Below, in pieces: positions 52,961 through 62,212 of a DNA stretch of 64,000 nucleotides (the stretch's first letter is position 1; every line of letters begins with the position of its first letter). The stretch is from contig OZ245021.1 of assembly GCA_965223775.1 (NCBI GenBank), forward strand, positions 6,367,277 through 6,431,276, read 5' to 3'. Below the pieces are notes generated by a model. That model did no database searches, was not told the origin of the DNA, and saw only the letters and a list, made by a program, of their open reading frames with translations. The translations under genes and the position numbers were made by a program. This stretch comes from JAJDXW01 sp965223775 (GTDB lineage Bacteria; Pseudomonadota; Gammaproteobacteria; HK1).

Positions 52961-55648
52961 TCACACCACGATGTTGAGGAGGCGATCGGGCACCAGGATA
53001 ACCTTTCGTGCGGTTCTTCCTTCGAGATGGCGGGCCACGTTGGGGTTGCCGCGCGCCGCGGCTTCCGCCTCGTCGCGCTCCGTGCCGGCCGGGACATCCA
53101 CCCGGCCCCGCAGCTTTCCGTTGATCTGCACCACCAGGGTCACGGTATCACGCTTGAGGGCGGCGGGGTCCGCCTCCGGCCAGTCCGCGTCCACGACCGG
53201 GCCTTCACCGCCGAGCGCCGGCCACAGGGCGTGCGCGAGGTGCGGCACCACCGGAGCGAGCAGCGCGGTGGCGGCCCGGAGCCCCTCCCGGTGCAGCGCG
53301 CGGACCTGGGGCGACTCTTCTTCGAGTGCGCGAAGGGCATTCAGCATCTCGATGACCGCCGCGATCGCGGTGTTGAAGGTGTAGCGTCGGCCCACGTCGT
53401 CGCTCGCCTTGGCGATGGTCTCGTGAATCTTGCGCCACACGGCGCGCTGGTCCGGGTCGAGCTTCTCCGGAACGAGATCGGCCACCGGTCCCGCCGCCAC
53501 GTGGTCCGCCACCATGCGCCACAGCCGCCGCAGGAACCGGAATGCTCCCTCGACGGCGGCGTCGCTCCATTCGAGGGTCTGGTAGGGGGGGCTCTGCATC
53601 ATCATGTAGAGCCGGATGGTATCCGCTCCGTAGCGGCTGACCATGTCCTCGGGATCGATGCCGTTGTTCTTGGACTTCGACATCTTCTCGAGGCGCCCGA
53701 CGGTGACCGGCTCGCCATCCGCCCGGAGCCTCGCTCCGGTCACCCGGCCCTTGTCGTCGCGCTCCATCTCGACCTCGGCCGGCGAGTAGTAGGTAGCCGA
53801 GCCGTTCTCGTCTTCCCGGTAGAAGGTCTCGTTGAGCACCATGCCCTGGGTGAGGAGGTTCGCGAAGGGCTCGTCGCTCTCGATGAGGCCCTCGTCGCGC
53901 ATGACCTTGTGGAAGAAGCGGGCGTACATGAGGTGCAGGATGGCGTGCTCGATCCCGCCGATGTAGAGATCCACGGGCAGCCAGTAGTTCGCCCGCTCGT
54001 CGACCATTCCGGTATCGCAGCCGGGGCAGGCGAAGCGCGCGTGGTACCACGAGGACTCCATGAACGTGTCGAAGGTGTCGGTGTCGCGCCGCGCCGGATC
54101 GCCGGTCTCGGGATCCGTCGTCTCGACGAACTCGGGGAGGGTGGCGAGCGGAGAGCCGCCGCCCGATATGCTCACGTCTTCCGGGAGCACGACCGGCAAC
54201 CGTCCCTCCGGCACCGGGATCTCGCCCCTCGTCTCGCTCGTGATCACCGGGACCGGGCAGCCCCAGTAGCGCTGCCGGGACACGCCCCAGTCGCGCAGCC
54301 GGTAGTTGACCGTTCGCCGGCCCTTGCCCCGGGCCTCGAGCCAGTCGGCGATCGCCTCGAACGCGGCGGCCGACGTCAGACCGTCGAACTCCCCGGAGTC
54401 CATCACGATCCCGGGCTCGACGAACGCCCCCGAGCCGATGTCGATCCCCTCGCCGCCGGCCGGCCGGATGACCTGCGCGATGGGCAGCCCGTACCGCGTC
54501 GCGAACTCGTGGTCGCGGTGGTCGTGGGCCGGCACGCCCATGACCGCGCCCGTGCCGTAGCTCATCAGAACGAAGTTCGCGATCCAGATCGGGATCTCCT
54601 CCCCGTTCATCGGGTGGACCGCGTTGCGCCCGATGGCGATGCCCTGCTTCTCCATGGTCTCGAGCGACGCTTCGGAGGTCTCCATCCGCCGGCATTCCTC
54701 GATGAACGCGGCTACCGCCGGGTCCGCCGCGGCCGCTTCCGCGGCGAGCGGGTGCCCGGTGGCGACGGCCATGTAGGTGGCTCCGAATATGGTGTCGGGG
54801 CGGGTCGTGAAGACGGTGATCGGCTCGCCCCCGCCGGCCGGATCGAAGTCGAACTCCACGCCCTGCGAACGGCCGATCCAGTTGCGCTGCATCGTCTTCA
54901 CCGCGTCCGGCCAGCCGATGTCGTCCAGTCCGGCGAGGAGCTCTTCGCCGTAGTCGGTGATCTTGAGGAACCAGTGCGGGATCTCGCGCCGCTCCACGGG
55001 CGCGCCCGAGCGCCAGCCCCGCCCGTCGATCACCTGCTCGTTGGCGAGCACGGTGCCCTCCACCGGGTCCCAGTTCACTTCCGCGTTGCGCTTGTACGCG
55101 AGCCCCTTCTCGTACATCCGGCCGAACATCCACTGCTCCCAGCGGTAGTAGTCCGGGGTGCAGGTGGCGAACTCGCGCGACCAGTCGTAGCCGAAGCCGA
55201 GCCGCCGGAGCTGAGCCTTCATGTCCGCGATATTGCGGTACGTCCACTTCGCGGGCGGCACCCGGTTCTCGATGGCCGCGTTCTCGGCCGGCAGACCGAA
55301 GGCGTCCCACCCCATCGGCTGCAGCACGTTCCTGCCGCGCATCCGCTGGTAGCGCGAGACCACGTCGCCGATCGTGTAGTTGCGGACGTGCCCCATGTGC
55401 AGGCGCCCGCTCGGGTAGGGGAACATCGAGAGGCAGTAGAACTTCTCGCGGGTCGGGTCCTCGGTGACCCGGAAGGTCTCCGCCTCCTCCCAGTACGCCC
55501 GGGCCGCCGCCTCGACCGCCTCGGGGTCGTAGCGCTCGGTGAGCGTCGGCGCGCCGCCGTTCCAGGCCGGCGGGTGGGGGTCGGATCCCGCCGCGTCGCC
55601 GGTCCCGCGGTCCGTTCCGCTGCCGCGGTCTGCCCTTCCGTCAGCCAT
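52961..55648 (-). CDS. leuS: Leucyl-tRNA synthetase
   Basis: 895 aa. HIGH-type motif GRLHMGHVRNYTIGD near 80-94, KMSKS in EKMSKSKNNG near 650, and the editing domain with TTRPDTIFGATYMAVA. The first 36 or so residues (Gly, Asp and Arg rich, no conserved order) precede the true core at LTERYDP and may reflect a start chosen too far upstream, but no other candidate is clear. The stop/start order overlaps the next gene upstream by 8 bp. Confidence 0.97.
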   Translation of the reverse strand: MADGRADRGSGTDRGTGDAAGSDPHPPAWNGGAPTLTERYDPEAVEAAARAYWEEAETFRVTEDPTREKFYCLSMFPYPSGRLHMGHVRNYTIGDVVSRYQRMRGRNVLQPMGWDAFGLPAENAAIENRVPPAKWTYRNIADMKAQLRRLGFGYDWSREFATCTPDYYRWEQWMFGRMYEKGLAYKRNAEVNWDPVEGTVLANEQVIDGRGWRSGAPVERREIPHWFLKITDYGEELLAGLDDIGWPDAVKTMQRNWIGRSQGVEFDFDPAGGGEPITVFTTRPDTIFGATYMAVATGHPLAAEAAAADPAVAAFIEECRRMETSEASLETMEKQGIAIGRNAVHPMNGEEIPIWIANFVLMSYGTGAVMGVPAHDHRDHEFATRYGLPIAQVIRPAGGEGIDIGSGAFVEPGIVMDSGEFDGLTSAAAFEAIADWLEARGKGRRTVNYRLRDWGVSRQRYWGCPVPVITSETRGEIPVPEGRLPVVLPEDVSISGGGSPLATLPEFVETTDPETGDPARRDTDTFDTFMESSWYHARFACPGCDTGMVDERANYWLPVDLYIGGIEHAILHLMYARFFHKVMRDEGLIESDEPFANLLTQGMVLNETFYREDENGSATYYSPAEVEMERDDKGRVTGARLRADGEPVTVGRLEKMSKSKNNGIDPEDMVSRYGADTIRLYMMMQSPPYQTLEWSDAAVEGAFRFLRRLWRMVADHVAAGPVADLVPEKLDPDQRAVWRKIHETIAKASDDVGRRYTFNTAIAAVIEMLNALRALEEESPQVRALHREGLRAATALLAPVVPHLAHALWPALGGEGPVVDADWPEADPAALKRDTVTLVVQINGKLRGRVDVPAGTERDEAEAAARGNPNVARHLEGRTARKVILVPDRLLNIVV

Positions 55649-56720
55649 CGTGTCCGGTCTCGTATGCGTAGTCGAAGGAGTCGAAGAAGAGCCGCTCCAG
55701 GTCCAGTCCGCGCTCCGGAAAGAGCTCGCGGGCCGCCGTCACCATGGGCGGAGGACCGCTCGTGTAGACCTCGTAGCCCGAAAGGTCCGGGAAATCGGCG
55801 AGCACCGCCTCGTGGACCAGGCCGGTGCGCCCGCTCCAGTCCGGGGCGGGCTCCGACAGCACGGGGACGAAGTGGAGCCGGGGGTGCGCGCGCGCCCACT
55901 CCCGCGGCAGGTCGGGCAGGTACAGGTCCTGCTCGGAACGTACTCCCCAGTAGAGGTGCATTTCGCGTCTCAACGGCGCCAGCAGCGCATTTTCAATGAT
56001 GGCCTTGATGGGCGCAAAGCCGGTACCCCCCGCGAGGAACACCACGGGCAGATCGCTGCCGGTGCGAAGGTGGAAGTTGCCGAGCGGGCCTTGCAGTCGG
56101 AGAAGGGAACGCTCCTCGAGCTCCTCGAACACGTGGCCGGAGAACGCCCCGCCGGGCACGTGGCGGATGTGCAGCACCAGGAAGGCGTCGTCGGCGGGGC
56201 AGTTGGCAAGGGAGAACGCGCGCCGGCGGCCGTCGCGAAGCAGGATGTCCACGTATTGACCGGCCCGATACTGCAGGCGCTCGGTCGGCGGGAGCTGAAG
56301 ACGAAGCTCCATCACGTCGTGGGCGAGCCGGGTTCGGGATGCGACCCGGGCCGGCAGGGTGCGGACGCCATCGCCGGCGCCGTACGCCCGGGCCGCGATG
56401 CGAACGTCGGATGAGGCCCGCGCCTGGCAGAGCAGGGTCCAGCCGGCCCGGATCTCCCGCTCGGTCAGGCCGCGCAGCCCCGCGTTCTCCGGGAAGTGGA
56501 CACGGCCGTCGAGAACCCTGCCCCGGCAGGCGCCGCAGGCGCCGTTCCGGCATCCGTAGGGAAGCGGTACTCCCTGCCGCAGCGCCGCGTCGAGGATGGA
56601 TTCGTCGGGTCCGGCGAGGAACGTGGGACCCTCCGGATCCAGGGTGACGTCGAACACCGCAAGGTCGGCGGATGCCGGCGGGCCGAAGGGAGCGGCGGAA
56701 ATGGAGCGGGAGTCGGGCAT
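55641..56720 (-). CDS. NAD(P)H-dependent 2Fe-2S flavin reductase (AscD-like)
   Basis: 359 aa. Plant-type ferredoxin domain with CRNGACGACRGRVLDG and a fourth Cys in LLCQARAS, then FAD domain RAFSLANCP and NAD domain with LAGGTGFAPIKAIIE and SGPPPMVTAARELF. The order ferredoxin-FAD-NAD matches CDP-6-deoxy-hexulose reductases and oxygenase reductases. It sits upstream of leuS and shares its 8-bp overlap, which also occurs in other gammaproteobacteria. Electron acceptor unknown. Confidence 0.85.
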   Translation of the reverse strand: MPDSRSISAAPFGPPASADLAVFDVTLDPEGPTFLAGPDESILDAALRQGVPLPYGCRNGACGACRGRVLDGRVHFPENAGLRGLTEREIRAGWTLLCQARASSDVRIAARAYGAGDGVRTLPARVASRTRLAHDVMELRLQLPPTERLQYRAGQYVDILLRDGRRRAFSLANCPADDAFLVLHIRHVPGGAFSGHVFEELEERSLLRLQGPLGNFHLRTGSDLPVVFLAGGTGFAPIKAIIENALLAPLRREMHLYWGVRSEQDLYLPDLPREWARAHPRLHFVPVLSEPAPDWSGRTGLVHEAVLADFPDLSGYEVYTSGPPPMVTAARELFPERGLDLERLFFDSFDYAYETGHDG

Positions 56721-56777
56721 CCGTACCGGGGGCCGGGAGAATCAGCCGGCTCGGGCGCCGGATTATAGCAGGCGGCA

Positions 56778-56806
56778 CGCCGGGCGCCGGGCGCCCGGCG
56801 CCCGTT
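56778..56806. repeat. GGGCGCC palindromic cluster in a 251-bp gap
   Basis: CGCCGGGCGCCGGGCGCCCG-type sequence between the two divergent oxidoreductase genes (gap 56721-56971). It is self-complementary and GC-only, with nothing else recognised in the gap apart from the ribosome site of the LLM gene. Confidence 0.6.
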
Positions 56807-56971
56807 CTCGCGGCGTCTTCGACGACCCGGCCGGCAGATGGCCGCGGATCCCTGGCGAGTCGAAGGGTCGCGTGGCGGCTGATAGAGTGCAGGAGCCGGG
56901 AGGGCGGTTCGGCCGGCGTGGCCGGATGTCGCTCTCGTTCGTACCGAGAGACGCCACACGAGGAGTCAACT

Positions 56972-58081
56972 GTGGATTTCGGCCTCTTCACCATGCCTTC
57001 CCATCCCCCCGAGCGCGACCTTCGCGAGGGCCATGAATGGGACCTCCAGACCCTGCGCTGGGCGGACGAGTACGGCTTCACGGAAGCCTGGATCGGGGAG
57101 CACCACACCGCGCCCTGGGAGCCCCATCCCTCGCCCGATCTTCTGGTCGCGCAGTCGCTCAAGGAGACCCGCAACATCCGTCTCGGACCGGGCGGCTTCC
57201 TGCTTCCCTACCACCATCCGGCCGAGCTCGCGAACCGGGTCGCGATCCTCGATCACATTGCCGCCGGAAGGCTCAACTTCGGGGTCGCGGCGAGCGGGCT
57301 TCCGAGCGACTGGGCGATGTTCAACGTGGACGGCATGTCGGGGCAGAACCGGGAGATGACCCGCGAGGCCCTCGACATCATCCTCAGGCTGTGGACGGAT
57401 CCGGAGCCGTTCGACCACAAGGGCAAGTACTGGAGCGTGAGCAAGACGGGCGTCATGTTCGACACCCTCCGGCCGCACCTCAAGCCTTTCCAGAACCCCC
57501 ATCCTCCCATCGGGGTGGCGGGCCTCAGCAAGAACTCCGACACGCTCAAGATGGCCGGCGAGCACGGCTTCATCCCCATGAGCCTCAACCTCAACCCCGC
57601 CTACGTCGGCTCGCACTGGGACGCGGTCGAGGAAGGGGCCGCCAGGGCGGGACGCACCGCGCACCGGGGCGAATGGCGGCTGGTGCGGGAGATCCTCGTG
57701 GCCGAGACCGACGAGGAAGCGATGCGGCTGTCCGCCGGGGACATGATGGGCCGGATGATGGGGGAGTACTTCCTGCCGCTCCTCGCCAACTTCGGGTTCA
57801 CCGACTTCCTGAAGCACGAACCGGACGTGCCGGACTCCGACGTGACGCCCGAGTACTGCGCGCGCCACAACTGGGTGATCGGCTCACCGGACACGGTGGT
57901 GGAGAAGCTCGAGCAGGTCTACCACGAGGTCGGGGGGTTCGGCACCCTGCTCGTCTTCTGCTTCGACTATGCCCACGCGCCGGAGGTCTGGCAGAACTCG
58001 TTCCGGCTGCTGATGGAGGAGGTCGCCCCGCGGGTCGCCCACCTCAAGCCGGCGGTCGCCGCCACTGCCGCCGCCGCGTAG
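56972..58081 (+). CDS. LLM-class flavin-dependent oxidoreductase (luciferase-like)
   Basis: 369 aa from GTG 56972, which has AGGAG 6-7 bases upstream. TIM-barrel luciferase-like monooxygenase with FGLFTMPSHPPERD, FTEAWIGEHHTAPWEPHPSP, LGPGGFLLPYHHPAELANRV and RLNFGVAASGLPSDWAMFNV. The family uses FMNH2 or F420; the EHH motif and size fit FMNH2-type alkanal or limonene-like monooxygenases. It has a close neighbour in the AscD-like flavin reductase on the other strand. Confidence 0.9.
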   Translation: MDFGLFTMPSHPPERDLREGHEWDLQTLRWADEYGFTEAWIGEHHTAPWEPHPSPDLLVAQSLKETRNIRLGPGGFLLPYHHPAELANRVAILDHIAAGRLNFGVAASGLPSDWAMFNVDGMSGQNREMTREALDIILRLWTDPEPFDHKGKYWSVSKTGVMFDTLRPHLKPFQNPHPPIGVAGLSKNSDTLKMAGEHGFIPMSLNLNPAYVGSHWDAVEEGAARAGRTAHRGEWRLVREILVAETDEEAMRLSAGDMMGRMMGEYFLPLLANFGFTDFLKHEPDVPDSDVTPEYCARHNWVIGSPDTVVEKLEQVYHEVGGFGTLLVFCFDYAHAPEVWQNSFRLLMEEVAPRVAHLKPAVAATAAAA

Positions 58082-58159
58082 GCGGCGGCCGGCCGGTCGT
58101 CTTCCGGTTGCCCTCGCGGAGCGCGGCGTCCGCGACTCGCGGAAGCCGCCCGCCCCGGG

Positions 58160-59011
58160 TCAGCCCGGCCAGGCGCGGACTTCCTGCCGCTGCTCCCCGA
58201 GCCCGCCGACGCCAAGGCGCATCACGTCGCCGGCCTGCAGGAAACGCTGGGGCTTCTGCCCCGCCCCCACGCCGGGGGGGGTGCCGGTCGGGATGACGTC
58301 GCCCGGCTCGAGGGTCATGTAGCAGCTCGCGAAGCTCACGATGGTCTTCACGCCGAAGATCATCGTGGCCGTGCTCCCGTCCTGGAACCGGTCCCCGTTC
58401 ACCTCCAGCCAAAGGGCGAGCGCCTGCGGGTCCGGCGCCTCGTCCTTCGTGACCATCCAGGGGCCCATCGGCGCGAAGGTGTCGCAGCTCTTGCCCTTGG
58501 TCCACTGTCCCCCCGGCCGCTCGATCTGGAACTCGCGCTCCGACACGTCGTTGACCACGCAGTACCCGGCCACGTAGTCGAGCGCGTCGTCCTCCTCGAC
58601 GTAGCTCGCCCGCCGTCCGATGACGATCCCGAGCTCGACCTCCCAGTCGAGCTTGGTCGAGCCGCGCGGCGCGATGACCGGGTCGTTCGGTCCGTTGATC
58701 GCGGAGGTGGCCTTCATGAACAGGATGGGTTCGCTCGGGATCGGAGAGCCGGTCTCCGCCGCGTGGTCCGAGTAGTTGAGCCCGATGCACAGCAGCTTGC
58801 CGACGTTCGCGACGCACGGCCCGATCCGGACACCCGGATCGACCGCCGGCAGCGACGACGGATCGAGGCCGGCGAGCCGGGCCAGCGACTCGGGGGCGAG
58901 CGCCTCCGGACCGATGTCGTCGATCCTTCCCGAGAGATCGCGAATGGTCCCGCCCGCATCGAGCAGACCGGGCTTCTCGTTTCCACGCTCACCGAAACGA
59001 AGCAGCTTCAT
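58160..59011 (-). CDS. Fumarylacetoacetate hydrolase family protein
   Basis: 283 aa. The metal-binding glutamates and aspartate are visible: KLDWEVELGIVIGRRA, then KGKSCDTFAPMGPW and PGDVIPTGTPPGVG. The N-terminal part MKLLRFGERGNEKPGLLD is typical of the ureidoglycolate lyase/FAH hydratase branch. Enzymes of this group cleave or hydrate beta-diketo acids in aromatic or sugar-acid breakdown. ATG 59011 with GAGGAG upstream. The substrate is not known. Confidence 0.88.
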   Translation of the reverse strand: MKLLRFGERGNEKPGLLDAGGTIRDLSGRIDDIGPEALAPESLARLAGLDPSSLPAVDPGVRIGPCVANVGKLLCIGLNYSDHAAETGSPIPSEPILFMKATSAINGPNDPVIAPRGSTKLDWEVELGIVIGRRASYVEEDDALDYVAGYCVVNDVSEREFQIERPGGQWTKGKSCDTFAPMGPWMVTKDEAPDPQALALWLEVNGDRFQDGSTATMIFGVKTIVSFASCYMTLEPGDVIPTGTPPGVGAGQKPQRFLQAGDVMRLGVGGLGEQRQEVRAWPG

Positions 59012-59125
59012 GTTTTTCTCCTCGTCCAAGGGGCCATGACCCCGGCAAACCAACCGCGACCGCAGCGCGCGCCGGTATTCTACTCGCGACGGGGGCGGGG
59101 GCTCCCGCACAGGTAGCCGAGAATC

Positions 59126-60013
59126 GTGCCGATTCCCTGGATGGTGGTCGCCATCGCAGTCGCGATGAACTGCATATGGGGCGGCAATCCGGTTGCGATA
59201 AAGTTCAGCCTGGAAGCATTTCCTCCTTTCTGGACCGCCTTTCTCCGCTTCTGTCTCGGGATCGCATGCGTCGGGGTCTGGGCGCGCCTGGCCGGCATCC
59301 GGCTGTTTCCGTCTTCCGAGGAATGGAAGCCCTTTCTCGGGCTGAGCCTCATGTTCGGGGTCCAGATCTGGGTCATGAACGTCGGCTTTGGCCTCACCAC
59401 GGGGGTCATGGGCTCGGTGCTCAACTCGGTCTACCCCCTCGTCGCGGCCCTCCTCGGACCACTGGCGGTCGCCGGGGACCGGCTGGACGCGGTCCGCGCG
59501 CTCGGACTCGTCGCCGCGTTCATCGGCACCGCGACGGTGCTGCTCGGCGAGACCGCGACGGGGGAGCTCGAGCTCTTCTCGACCGGCAACTGGCTCGTGC
59601 TCCTGAGCGGGACGCTGCTCGGAATCCGGCTCGTGATGTCCACCCGGGTGATACGCGCCACCGATCCGGTGCGCGCCACGTTCTGGCAGATGGTGCTGGC
59701 GCAGCCCTGGTTCCTCGCCGGTGCGCTCGCCACCGAGACCATCGCGTGGGATGCGATCGGATGGCGGCCCATCGCCGGAATCGCGTTCCAGGGGGTGATC
59801 ATCGCGGGGTTGGGCTTCATGATCATCGCCTATCTCCTCCGGCGCTACCGGCCGAGCACGATGATCAGCCTCGGCTTCGTCACTCCCGTGTCCGGGGCCC
59901 TGCTCGCCGCCTGGATCCTCGGCGAGACGGTCTCCCAGAGCTTCGTGGTGGGGCTCATCGAGGTCGCGGTCGGCCTCGCGCTCGTGCTGCGCGAGCCGGC
60001 CCGGCGCGCCTGA
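59126..60013 (+). CDS. EamA/DMT-superfamily membrane transporter
   Basis: 295 aa with ten hydrophobic helices, containing AMNCIWGGNPVAIKFSLEAF and later the second EamA repeat with LGFVTPVSGALLAAWILGET. Proteins of this kind export small metabolites, often amino acids. Start is GTG 59126, diverging from the FAH-like gene. Confidence 0.88.
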   Translation: MPIPWMVVAIAVAMNCIWGGNPVAIKFSLEAFPPFWTAFLRFCLGIACVGVWARLAGIRLFPSSEEWKPFLGLSLMFGVQIWVMNVGFGLTTGVMGSVLNSVYPLVAALLGPLAVAGDRLDAVRALGLVAAFIGTATVLLGETATGELELFSTGNWLVLLSGTLLGIRLVMSTRVIRATDPVRATFWQMVLAQPWFLAGALATETIAWDAIGWRPIAGIAFQGVIIAGLGFMIIAYLLRRYRPSTMISLGFVTPVSGALLAAWILGETVSQSFVVGLIEVAVGLALVLREPARRA

Positions 60014-60132
60014 CCCGCCTCCGGTGGCAACCGGGTCCGAGCAAGGGTAGCCTTGAGGCTGGCCTTGAGGATGGCCCCCGCCGGCGGCTGCCGCGAGTGG
60101 CGGGGCCGCGAACGCGAGGTCAGGGGATCGGC

Positions 60133-60882
60133 ATGGAGCGGAGCGTGGATGCACCCGAGAACCCGGGCGATCGCCTGATCGTCGCCCTCGACGTGGATGG
60201 CCGCGAGCCGGCCCTGCGGCTCGCCGATCGGCTCGGCGACCTCGTCTCCTTCTACAAGGTCGGCTGGCAGCTCTTCATCGGCGCGGGGTTCGCGTTCGTG
60301 CGCGAGCTCCGCGAGCGGGGCAAGAAGGTCTTTCTCGACCTCAAGATGGATGACATCGAGGCAACCGTGGCGGCGGCCGTGGGGAACATGAATGCTGACG
60401 TGGAGTTCCTCACGGTCCACGGGACCGGCGCCACCGTGCGGGCGGCGAGGGCCGGCCGCGCGGACCGGCCGCGCCCGCGGTTCCTGATGGTGACCGCGCT
60501 CTCGAGCATCGATACCGCGGACGTGCGCGGCGCTTCGGCGAATCCGGGGCTCGATATCGACGACTACGCGATCGGGAAGGCCCGCGACGCCCTCGACGCG
60601 GGCTGCGACGGCCTCATCGCCTCCGGAACCTCGGTGCGGCGGCTTCGGTCCGCGTTTCGCGACCGGGACTTTCTCGTGGTGGCGCCCGGCATTCGTCAGT
60701 CCGGCGCGGGGTCCGACGACCACAAGCGTACCCTCACCCCGATGGAAGCGATACGGGACGGTGCGGACTACCTGGTGGTGGGACGGCCGGTGCGCGACGC
60801 TCGGGACCCGGCGGCGAGCGTGGCCCGGATCGGCGACGAGATCGCCGAGGGGCTTGCGCTTCGGGCGCCGGACGCCGGCTGA
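60133..60882 (+). CDS. pyrF: Orotidine 5'-phosphate decarboxylase
   Basis: 249 aa. The catalytic cluster DxKxxD appears in VFLDLKMDDIEAT, with KVGWQLFIGAG before it and VAPGIRQSG and GRPVRDARDP after it. It makes UMP from OMP. Most relatives have DLKLHDIPNT there; the histidine is replaced by Asp and the last residues differ, without loss of the catalytic Lys and Asp residues. Its stop region is copied in tandem (next entry). Confidence 0.93.
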   Translation: MERSVDAPENPGDRLIVALDVDGREPALRLADRLGDLVSFYKVGWQLFIGAGFAFVRELRERGKKVFLDLKMDDIEATVAAAVGNMNADVEFLTVHGTGATVRAARAGRADRPRPRFLMVTALSSIDTADVRGASANPGLDIDDYAIGKARDALDAGCDGLIASGTSVRRLRSAFRDRDFLVVAPGIRQSGAGSDDHKRTLTPMEAIRDGADYLVVGRPVRDARDPAASVARIGDEIAEGLALRAPDAG

Positions 60883-60902
60883 ACGGGACGCCGGCTGAAC
60901 GG
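60871..60902. repeat. Two 16-bp tandem units over the pyrF stop codon
   Basis: GACGCCGGCTGAACGG occurs twice without a gap, at 60871-60886 and 60887-60902. Unit 1 contains the pyrF TGA, so the second copy sits in the 40-bp gap before the fusion gene and is not translated as pyrF. Confidence 0.9.
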
Positions 60903-60922
60903 GACACCACCGGGAGACGAAC

Positions 60923-62053
60923 GTGCCGGACCAGCCGCTCATGTCGCTCGACGAGATCCGCGCTCGGCTCGATCTCGGCGATACCCAGATGCTCGAGTGG
61001 CTCGCGACCCGGGCGAACCTGGTGCGCGAGGTGGCGCGCATCAAGGAGGCCAAGGGCGCAAGCCTCCAGGCGGCGGACCGCGAGGCGTCGATGTTCGCCC
61101 GCAAGCAGATCCAGTGCCGCGTGCTCGGGCTCGACTTCCACTACGTGGCCGAGCTGGTCTCGCTCATGATCTGGCACTCCAAGCAGATCGAGTGCGACGA
61201 GCTCGGGCGCGACACGTTCCTCGACACCAGGCCGGTTCCCCCCGCGCGGCTGCACGCGCAGCTCCTGGAGCTCACCGCGGCCGAGGCGCCGCGCTACGAC
61301 GAGTACTGCCGCGGCGAGGACGCGGACGCGGTCTCGTCCTACATCGATCGGGAGCTCGAATGGATCGAGGCGGCGGCCGGCGAGGCGCCGGACCGGGCGC
61401 TCGCGCTCGATCTCGGCTGTGCGACCGGGCAGATCGCGGAGTTCCTCCAGTCGAGGTTCGATCGGGTACGGGGATTCGACGTCTCGCCGGCCATGATCGA
61501 CCATGCCCGGGCTCGGTGCGACTGGAATCCGGGGGTCGAGCTCGAGGTCCGGGATCTGGACGCCGGCATTCCGGCCGCGGACGGGACGGTGTCGCTCGCG
61601 GTCGCGAACTTCGGCGCCGCCTCGGAGCTCGCCGCGGACCTTCCGCGCGAGATCGCACGGGTCCTTCGCCCGGGCGGCACGGCGCTCCTCTCGTGGTACA
61701 ACCGGAACGCCCTCGTGAACGACTGGTTCTATCCTTGGCCGGCGACCGTTCACTCCCATCTCAATCCCCACAACGACACGCTGGAGGTCTGGTCGGGAGA
61801 GTCCGTCTACACCATCCGGGCGCGGGCCATGACGGTGGACGAGGCGCGGCGCGCCTGCGAATCGGCGGGTCTCGAGTTCCGGCTCGCGGGCACGTACCCG
61901 ACCCTTCAGCCGATCCTGCCGGCCTTCGTGGCGCGAAGCCCGCGCGCACGCGCCCTCTACGACGCGTGCCGGCAGCTCGACGACCACCTCGCCGCCCCCG
62001 GCATCGACAAGGGAAGCTGCATCATCGCGGTTGCGTCCCGGCCGAAGGATTGA
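60923..62053 (+). CDS. Chorismate mutase (AroQ) fused to a class I SAM-dependent methyltransferase
   Basis: 376 aa from GTG 60923 with GGGAGA upstream. Residues 8-95 align without gaps to E. coli-type AroQ: R13, R30, K41, R53, E54 and S86 stand where R11, R28, K39, R51, E52 and S84 do. Q88 is E90, as in yeast chorismate mutase, and D48 is A50. Residues 150-376 form a class I SAM fold with LDLGCATG at 162-169 and an acidic D186, ending near VASRPKD. The methyltransferase half could act on prephenate or a product, or make carboxy-SAM like CmoA, which uses prephenate. The substrate is inferred, not shown. Confidence 0.85.
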   Translation: MPDQPLMSLDEIRARLDLGDTQMLEWLATRANLVREVARIKEAKGASLQAADREASMFARKQIQCRVLGLDFHYVAELVSLMIWHSKQIECDELGRDTFLDTRPVPPARLHAQLLELTAAEAPRYDEYCRGEDADAVSSYIDRELEWIEAAAGEAPDRALALDLGCATGQIAEFLQSRFDRVRGFDVSPAMIDHARARCDWNPGVELEVRDLDAGIPAADGTVSLAVANFGAASELAADLPREIARVLRPGGTALLSWYNRNALVNDWFYPWPATVHSHLNPHNDTLEVWSGESVYTIRARAMTVDEARRACESAGLEFRLAGTYPTLQPILPAFVARSPRARALYDACRQLDDHLAAPGIDKGSCIIAVASRPKD

Positions 62054-62212
62054 CCGCGGGCTTCACGGGCCGCAAGCGACTCAACCGCGCGCGTCTCGCT
62101 CCCGGTCCGTATTCCATTCCGGGCGGGTTCCGCTTCGTTCGCGGCAGCGTGACCCGCGGTCCGAGCCTTGTGATAGCCTCGCGGCGCTCAAGTGCAGCCG
62201 GGAGGTCGCTAC

